Assembly (NCBI GenBank): GCA_963788305.1
Contig: CAWBGK010000016.1
Span: 191,881 to 255,880, forward strand
Source of the DNA: UTCFX2 sp963788305
GTDB taxonomy: Bacteria > Chloroflexota > Anaerolineae > Anaerolineales > UBA4823
Length of the DNA: 64,000 nucleotides
Direction of reading: 5' to 3'
Below the pieces are notes generated by a model, which was given only the letters and a program-made list of their open reading frames with translations, made no database searches and was not told the origin of the DNA. How positions within the stretch are numbered: the stretch's first letter is position 1; each line of letters opens with the position of its first letter. The position numbers and the translations under genes are program-made. Below are positions 58,360-64,000 of the stretch, one piece after another.

Positions 58360-58911
58360 TTATTCAAGCCTCGTAAATCGCTTGTCGAGACTAGCAAGGT
58401 ATATGAAAGGCGAGTTCAACTCAAAGTCGATGATCTCGCCGTTCATGTTTATGATAATTATGTGGTTAGTTTCCATTCCATCCGCTATCCGCTGACGAAG
58501 AACATCCACTTCCCGCTAAGCCAATCCCATTTGGATTAAGAGCATAAAGAAGCCGTCTGGGTCCTCTGGTCTCAAACTGGGCATATATGCTACCCGAATT
58601 TTAATTCCCATCCCTATGAGTCAAGTAGCTGCTTGCAGTCCTTGAATGGTATTGCGACCAAAACGATCCACCCAATAAAGACCGATGTGAGAAAAGAGCC
58701 CCGCTTCCACATCCACCAACAACTGCTGGAAATCTGCACGATTGGAGCTCGTACACGTTAGCATATCCCGATATTCACGTTTAACTGGCAATTCTGATGT
58801 GACCAGTAACTGCTCCTGGATGCGTTGTCGCTGCATCGCGAACGAGCGTTCTGGAGGCTGCCTGTTCTCATCGCTGATCCGCAGGTATGTGACCCATCCA
58901 GGGGATTTCAA
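58360..58911 (-). pseudogene. Serine recombinase (resolvase domain) with in-frame TGA and TAG
   Basis: WVTYLRISDENRQPPERSFA has the YxRxS active-site start; then REYRDMLTCTSSNRADFQQL and LYWVDRFGRNTIQGLQAAT match the resolvase core. A TGA (58621-58623) follows, but the frame goes on LIGMGIKIRVAYMPSLRPED, reaches TAG (58516-58518), and continues REVDVLRQRIADGME. That order equals an intact resolvase domain, so the gene is a young pseudogene or carries base errors. A large C-terminal DNA-binding region is missing. Confidence 0.7.
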
Positions 58912-58973
58912 TCGCTCAGTAAAGAAATGCTCCTTAAAACTTCACCAAATGTTAAAGTAGGTACCACCATGCG

Positions 58974-59195
58974 TCAAGTGATACTGGTGTTACCTAATTC
59001 AAAATCAGAAGTGGAAGACAACGGAATTGTGAATACATCATCGATAGTCTGGTTATTCAAGATTAGCTGAAGATGGTCCAGTTCTTTTGGAGTGAGCACA
59101 GAAACCAACAACCGCCCAACTTCCAGCACTCGGTTGACTTCATCAATCGTCACTATAGGTTCAGTTTGTCTATCTATGTCTGTTTTTACGGTCAT
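58974..59195 (-). CDS. Small protein upstream of recombinase
   Basis: 73 residues (MTVKTDIDRQTEPIVTIDEV...), with VNRVLEVGRLLVSVLTPKEL helical part. AGAAGA before ATG. Probably in one unit with the recombinase. Unknown. Confidence 0.5.
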   Translation of the reverse strand: MTVKTDIDRQTEPIVTIDEVNRVLEVGRLLVSVLTPKELDHLQLILNNQTIDDVFTIPLSSTSDFELGNTSIT

Positions 59196-59660
59196 CTTGG
59201 TCTTCTAAATAGGTAATTCCGGTTTGACGCAATATCTACCGCAATCCTATTCGAAGATAATATCATTGTTCTTAATCAAGTTAGCCGTGAGTTTGTATTC
59301 GCGGTAAATATCACAATTGGGACAAGTTGCGTCTCTTATTATTCACGGTAAGACGCCTCCATCAAGGTATTACTGCCAATTCAACAATAAAGCGTTTGAT
59401 CCAATCAACATATCTTTGCTTGGTACGATATAAGTAATAGCTGAATTCGGAGCACATCGCGAACCTGATCAAGTAATTTCATAGTATGATATATTTTCGA
59501 TAAAAAAACTTATAGCCAATTATCGCCTAATACCAAAATTACTTTAAGGATTAGGTCGCTGAGGTTCATAAATATCGAGCAACTAAACCACAGCAGACTA
59601 CCTAGTTAGGCAGCTCCATTATGCAATGTATGAGCTATTGCTACTAATAACCGAGACATT
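59196..59660. other. AT-rich spacer, no gene seen
   Basis: 465 nt between divergent units. No convincing frame or structured element; presumably holds the promoter of the protease gene. Confidence 0.4.
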
Positions 59661-60442
59661 ATGATTGATCCAAAAGTGATTTCCCGAGTTCGTAATGGCG
59701 TTTGCGCTGTGGGTTATTTGACTATTCCGCTTGAAGAATACAAATGCAATATTCAATCACCTTTCTTTCAAGTTGTAGGTACAGGCTTCCTCGTACGGGA
59801 GACAACTGTAATCACAAATCGCCATGTAATCCAAGGTCTTTTTGAACACCAAGCAAATCTCGGTTTTCCTTCTTCACAGTTTTTTCTATTGTTTGTTGTC
59901 CCCAGAGAGAATCCCCAGCCGCAGATCATAATAAGAATAATTCGCCGTTTTGGCGCTCTCGCTAACGAAGACTTGGATATTGGCTTCTTGGAGTTCAAAG
60001 TCGTCACCGAGTTGCACTTTAGTGATATCTCACCTCTTGACATAGTATCATCATTTGACCTTCAAGTTTCAGATGAGATTGCAGTATGTGGCTATCCCTA
60101 CGGAACTTCGATGCTCAAGAAAAACGCAAAAGTTTATCGTTGGGGACCCGTAATCCAACACGAATCATTTCAGCAATTTCTCCTTTTGACACAGCCACAG
60201 AACCAGATGAAATACTTCTTGATGTAAGGACTGCTAGTGGAATGAGTGGTGCTCCGATCTTTAGGCCATCTAACGGCGAAGTTATAGGAATTCACCACTC
60301 GGGTTGGGAGGCGACGACAGCTTTAGGTTTGCCACTCACCAAACACAACATTGATGCTTGGCTGAACTTGTACGATTATGAGCAGAATACTGCCGACCGG
60401 AATCAAGTTGATTCGGGGTTACCAAACATCACCTCCACATGA
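59661..60442 (+). CDS. Trypsin-like serine protease, frameshifted
   Basis: Chymotrypsin-fold protease with all three catalytic residues: His in VGTGFLVRETTVITNRHVI, Asp in EDLDIGFLEFKVV, and Ser in TASGMSGAPIFRPSNGEVIG. The first frame stops at 60227; after one indel near 60145-60160 the Ser region continues in the frame ending at 60442. No signal peptide, so it acts in the cytoplasm. It precedes the CHAT protein on the same strand, a pairing seen in bacterial conflict systems where a trypsin and a caspase-like protease work together. Confidence 0.75.
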
Positions 60443-60491
60443 CCGCCTTCGAGCTTGGGTATGCGGATTGCTTAATATAAATCGTACTATC

Positions 60492-60599
60492 ATGAGTTTG
60501 GAGTCTTGCCTTCAAAACGGCAGGGGAGCCAAACCGTTGGGCGTTTGTCTCGCCGATATATTAGGAATATCTGAAGCAGCAATGTTCAAGCCGAATTAA
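60492..60599 (+). CDS. Short ORF between protease and CHAT genes
   Basis: 35 codons, MSLESCLQNGRGAKPLGVCL ..., ending 4 nt before the next ATG; no ribosome site. May be a remnant. Confidence 0.25.
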   Translation: MSLESCLQNGRGAKPLGVCLADILGISEAAMFKPN

Positions 60600-60603
60600 T
60601 GCA

Positions 60604-62657
60604 ATGGACTTTGAGCAGACTTTAAAACATTGTCGTGAGTTTTTGCGAATCAGGCGAACACAGATTATTTGGCAAAATCTTCAGCTAGTAATCAACCTTC
60701 GCGAAGAAACTTTCAGCCTTGAAGAAGCATGCATCTTGTTCAGATATTACTTGTTGCAGCTTCACATTTTGGCGCACGAAGAGCCGAAGCAAGCGCGGAT
60801 AGCAATTTTGGAAGACCTAAATAAACGCTATATAGACTTACTTAGCACTCGCAAGCCTTTCAAGGACTATGCACATTCCGACCTTTTCTCATTTTACCTT
60901 TATCATCTTGTCAAACAGGACAACTCTGACACTGAACAGACTAACACCAAACTTGCTCTACGCTTACTCAAAGAACTGGATTACTTGTTAAACCATCGAA
61001 AACTGAGTCGCAGCCTGAAGTCCCGTTTAACCAGAAAGGAATCTACGTGTAGGATGGAGCTTCAAAGATCAGCCCCTCTCTCGAAAAGGCTAGAGCTGCC
61101 TTGTACGCTATTGTTGAAGGGGTTAATCAAGATCAGCCGCCTGATTATAATCAGGTCTATGACGCGGCGTGCCTGTTGAAGGATCATGTTTCACCTGACC
61201 AAATCAGCACTATCGTATCAGCTTGGAAAAGAGAACTCAGGCATTTTATTGAATACTACAGCCATGCACCACATATGGCGGAATCCTACTACTTCTGGGG
61301 TGACAGTGAAGTCGGCTTAGAGTTTCTGGATGCTGTCTCGCACTATCGCATGATGGAATTTTTTAATATAGGTGACTTTCCAGAAACAATCAGATCGGTC
61401 GAAAAGCACCTTGAAGAAGATTTGATGTGGTCGATTCTGGATGAACAATCTATCGCATTCGACCTATGGGTTGCTAGTAGAAGTGAATCCCTTTCTAAGA
61501 AAGCGGATCAGGGTTTGGTTCAGAAAGCTCTAAACATCATTATTGCAGAACAACACGAAGATGGGTGGATGGGTCCAGCTTCCCACTCTCATGGGTTGAC
61601 GAAACCTGAACCCAGCACATATTGCACTGCTCTTGGAGCATTAGTGGTTTTCAAGCTCGCTCAGGGCAGTGAACTCTTGGAAAAGGGGAAGAAGGCTATC
61701 AATTGGTTGACTAAGCAACAGCGTGATTCTGGAGCATGGGCGCATTATCACACAAAATGGCGGCGGGCAAGGCGATATAAAGGGAGTTGGACCAAGCCCA
61801 AGGCAACTGTTGTATTGGTTGATGATCTATTAACAACCATTTTCACTGTTGATGCCATTAGAAAAAGCGGATTGTCGGGCTATGACTACACTCTTCAAAA
61901 AGCAGAAGATTGGATATTGAGTCAACAGCGCCCAGAAGGATTGTGGACTGACAATGCTGACGACGAAGAAGATTTCTTGCCTGACATCTTCGTAACGACA
62001 CTAGTGCTTGAGTATTTTGACAGTATAAATATGAAGGGTAGAATTGCCAAAGCTGTTCTACCAACACCAGAACCCGATAGAGGAATATCTAAAATGACAT
62101 CAAAGATTCTTTTCCTAGCAGCCGATCCATATGATGCAACAAGGCTTAGACTCAATCTGGAGTTTAAATCGATCGACCAAAGTATCCAAATGTCCACCGC
62201 CCGAGATAAGTTCTACCTTTGTAAGCCAGAATTATCTGCGAGTAAAAAAGACTTGAACCGTCGTTTGCTGCAAGAAGAACCTCGCATCGTTCACTTTTCT
62301 GGTCATGGAACATCAGATGGAAGTCTTTGCTTCGAGGGCGATGATGGCAGGAGCCAATACGTGGACCCAACAGACCTCGACCTGATGTTCGAGCTGCATT
62401 CCGAGCATGTTCATTGCGTAATACTAAATGCCTGCTATGCGGACAAACAAGCCGAAGCTATTTCAAAGCATATAGACTATGTAATTGGTATGAGTAACCA
62501 AATAAGCGACCAAGCTGCGATCGATTTTTCAATTGGATTCTACCAAGCAGTGGGAGAAGGTAAAAGCATTGACGATGCATACAAAAACGGATGCGCCTTA
62601 ATCGCCAGTAAGGAAAAGATGATACCAGTCCTTCTAAAAAGAAAGGCCGAGTTTTAG
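60604..62657 (+). CDS. Helical domain - alpha/alpha toroid - CHAT (caspase-like) protease, frameshifted
   Basis: Three parts. Residues 1-150: all-helical domain (MDFEQTLKHCREFLRIRRTQ ... LALRLLKELDYLLNHR), probably an effector-associated adaptor. Next, prenyltransferase/squalene-cyclase-type toroid repeats: IIAEQHEDGWMGPASHSHG, AINWLTKQQRDSGAWAHY, AEDWILSQQRPEGLWTDN. C-terminal CHAT peptidase: SKILFLAADPYDATRLRLN, His in RIVHFSGHGTSDGSL, Cys in HCVILNACYADKQAEA. One indel near 61050-61100 separates part 1 (frame to 61179) from the rest. Repaired length about 685. CHAT proteases cleave partner proteins when triggered, often in defence or cell death. Confidence 0.75.
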
Positions 62658-62877
62658 AAGTCTTGGTGCAGAAGCAATCCAGTCGAATAGTAACGAACTC
62701 GACTTTTAATTGTCGCTAGTCATAAGTGAACTTGTCATCTTCATCACGCGCCAAATACCGATTTCCGAATGACTAGCTTTTTAGTCGTTGGAAATTTATG
62801 GCTGGCCTCGCCAGCCCGGAGGATTGCAGCCGAAATTGCTGAGCTGAACGGCGGAAGAGCACCTTTGAATAAACTGA
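62658..62877. other. Spacer after CHAT gene
   Basis: 220 nt; a possible hairpin GGCTGGC/GCCAGCC near 62800-62816 lies on either strand. No gene. Confidence 0.35.
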
Positions 62878-63405
62878 TCAGATCGCAAGTATTCGTTTCA
62901 AAGCAATAGCTGAAGCCAAGATCAATTCTTTAGCGATCGAGCCTGTTGTTGTCCCCTGCTTTTCAAAATGCCTGGTGTAGTTCACTTTTGTGTTTTCATC
63001 ATACGCCAGTGGTATCCAAAAGAAGCGCCGGTAATCATCCTGGCTATATAGGCGGACGATAAACCAATCCTCGCCAATAGGAATGACGTAAATTCCGCCA
63101 ATCTTTGGTTGTTTGTCATCACAAAATACTATCAAATCAATTGCCAGGATTTCCGCCTGGGGAATGTGCTGCCAGGCCTGTAAATCGAACAGTTGATCCG
63201 AATTGTAACCTGGCAGTATCAGTGGAAAATGCCCGTGCTTCTTTGGGAACTCATGCAATTTTCCAAATCGGTCGAATCCCCCAGCAATCACAATTTCGGT
63301 TACGGGTACTATGCTTCCAACCCATTCGACCATCCTGATGCAGAAACCCGATAAGTCGTCTCGAGATAATGGTAGATGACCGGCTTCTTGCAGGGAGATG
63401 AGCAT
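62878..63405 (-). CDS. Hypothetical cytoplasmic protein
   Basis: 175 residues (MLISLQEAGHLPLSRDDLSG...). Pattern VPVTEIVIAGGFDRFGKLHE, QPKIGGIYVIPIGEDWFIVR and YRRFFWIPLAYDENTKVNY suggests an alpha/beta fold. Weak ribosome site. Same codon style as the cargo. Unknown; may be part of the defence island. Confidence 0.5.
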   Translation of the reverse strand: MLISLQEAGHLPLSRDDLSGFCIRMVEWVGSIVPVTEIVIAGGFDRFGKLHEFPKKHGHFPLILPGYNSDQLFDLQAWQHIPQAEILAIDLIVFCDDKQPKIGGIYVIPIGEDWFIVRLYSQDDYRRFFWIPLAYDENTKVNYTRHFEKQGTTTGSIAKELILASAIALKRILAI

Positions 63406-63483
63406 CTTGTGAGCTGTGGGTTCGGTAACATCGAAGTTTTCGGCGATCTGCTGCAGGCGAGGTGGCGCATTTACACGACAGAA

Positions 63484-63588
63484 ATGGAAGAGCTGGTCAT
63501 TTTAGCCCACTCACGCTTGACCCGCTCGCTGGAAAAGGAGGAGTGCCACTTATATCTGCATGTTGAGACATGTCCCCCAACACCGTAA
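63484..63588 (+). pseudogene. C-terminal fragment of a Chloroflexota WD40-type protein
   Basis: EELVILAHSRLTRSLEKEEC and HLYLHVETCPP match the standard C-terminal ending (LA--RLTR-LT-EEC-qYLH-e-CP) of large WD40/STAND proteins of Anaerolineae and relatives. Only the last ~35 residues remain. Marks host DNA at the right edge of the second island. Confidence 0.6.
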
Positions 63589-63677
63589 TGTAAAAACAAA
63601 AATACCCCAACCACGACCCGAACCCAAAGCCGAACGTCCCGGATACCTGCTTCCAGCGTGGCAAAGAGCTTACCACT

Positions 63678-63947
63678 GTGAGAAAGGAAGTGCACGATAA
63701 AAACGAACGCCGGAAGTGGGTGCCCACAGAAGTACGGAAAGGCTATGGCGGGACAAATTTCTGCAGTCTGGCCTGTGGTCTGCGGTTCACCCAGCAAGCC
63801 GTCAACGACGGGGTACGGAATCGGATCAGCACCAGGGATAGCGACCTCCTGCAGAGAAGCTACGATGTCGTCATCCCGCCGGATAAGTTCTGGGTTGTTA
63901 AGTGCTTGATGATGGGGGCTTTAGCCCCCTTTACTTTTGCTCTTTAA
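63678..63947 (+). CDS. Small phage protein with zinc-type cysteines
   Basis: From a GTG, MRKEVHDKNERRKWVPTEVR, GGTNFCSLACGLRFTQQAVN. The same frame is open upstream to an ATG-TAA at about 63587 and includes PDTCFQRGKELTTV, which supplies the other zinc cysteine, so the true start is probably earlier. The end runs into the following terminator, suggesting a lost stop or indel. Confidence 0.45.
   Translation: MRKEVHDKNERRKWVPTEVRKGYGGTNFCSLACGLRFTQQAVNDGVRNRISTRDSDLLQRSYDVVIPPDKFWVVKCLMMGALAPFTFAL
63914..63939 (+). terminator. Rho-independent terminator
   Basis: GGGGGC-TTTA-GCCCCC followed by TTTACTTTT. Confidence 0.8.
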
Positions 63948-63958
63948 ACTGCTATAAT
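63930..63958 (+). promoter_or_regulatory. Rightward promoter overlapping the terminator
   Basis: TTTACT, 17-nt spacer ending in CTGC, TATAAT; TGC-family member whose -35 lies in the terminator T run. Confidence 0.65.
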
Positions 63959-63997
63959 TATATGTCAGTATATATAATCTATTATTAGGAGGTACGT

Positions 63998-64000
63998 ATG
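63998..64000 (+). other. Start codon of a gene cut by the window end
   Basis: ATG 5 nt after AGGAGGT, downstream of the 63930 promoter. Phage gene organisation continues beyond the window. Confidence 0.7.

Noticed and set aside
37120..58911. TGA read as tryptophan throughout
   Set aside because: Many solid genes end at TGA with the next gene correctly coupled (dndB/dndC, dndE/dndA, 10931/rnhA), and TAG and TAA also occur in frame, so no single recoding explains it.
58360..58911. Phage integrase
   Set aside because: The serine recombinase has two in-frame stops and lacks the large C-terminal domain of phage serine integrases; it lies in cargo, not backbone.

Overview
The window looks like part of a large tailed-phage genome (a temperate phage, prophage or phage-plasmid). 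Its phage genes are interrupted by two cargo islands carrying host-type and anti-phage defence genes. Phage identity rests on a portal protein, a large terminase, a virion protein and a GH25 lysozyme on the minus strand (1-10.1 kb), and on SSB, RNase HI, HNH, RecA, a nucleotidase, a ParB-like protein and some 45 very small, tightly packed genes with strong Shine-Dalgarno sites on the plus strand (10.2-12.7 and 37.9-58.3 kb). The host is probably an Anaerolineae bacterium (Chloroflexota). This is inferred from two secreted proteins with the SYQG-L-GTY-MIFRLYN / VQVSDGLFN repeat architecture familiar from that class, a giant secreted protein ending in IYLPVIQK, and a C-terminal fragment (LTRSL-EECHLYLHVETCP) typical of Chloroflexota WD40 proteins. 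No integrase, rRNA or intact tRNA is visible.

Layout. (1) 1-10.1 kb, leftward late region: sigma-region-4-like protein, zinc protein, small-terminase-like protein with a MucR-type finger, large terminase, a ~550-nt structured non-coding region with its own promoter, small genes, DnaQ-like exonuclease, virion protein, lysozyme, a tRNA-like remnant, a secreted protein and the portal. (2) 10.2-12.7 kb, rightward DNA metabolism: SSB, RNase HI, HNH, a cytosine methyltransferase stub and a PD-(D/E)XK nuclease. (3) 12.7-37.8 kb, AT-richer cargo island bounded by an IS3-type remnant on the left and gene fragments on the right. It holds a secreted-protein cluster, a second transposase remnant, a DNA phosphorothioation operon dndB-C-D-E-A, and an opposing operon with a PLD-helicase, a DndD-like ATPase, a small Dnd-associated-type protein and a second DGQHR-motif protein. 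(4) 37.8-58.3 kb, rightward early region: a structured leader, recA, a palindrome-rich control region, then dozens of small genes separated by terminators, hairpin repeats and a recurring promoter family. (5) 58.3-63.6 kb, second cargo island: decayed serine recombinase, trypsin-like protease, a toroid-CHAT (caspase-like) protein, and fragments. (6) 63.6-64 kb: phage-type sequence resumes.

How it fits together. Most phage operons start at a sigma70-like promoter TTGACA-N17-TATAAT in which TGC directly precedes the -10 box; the same form is used on both strands. The dnd operon should install phosphorothioate marks, and the opposing operon is the natural candidate for the partner that attacks unmarked DNA. 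The protease-CHAT pair is a plausible second defence or suicide module.

Caution. At least a dozen genes need a single-base frameshift, and several others contain one or two in-frame stops in an otherwise continuous frame. These affect phage and cargo genes alike, so uncorrected long-read indel errors are as likely as real decay. Names are from motif recognition by eye; no database search was run.
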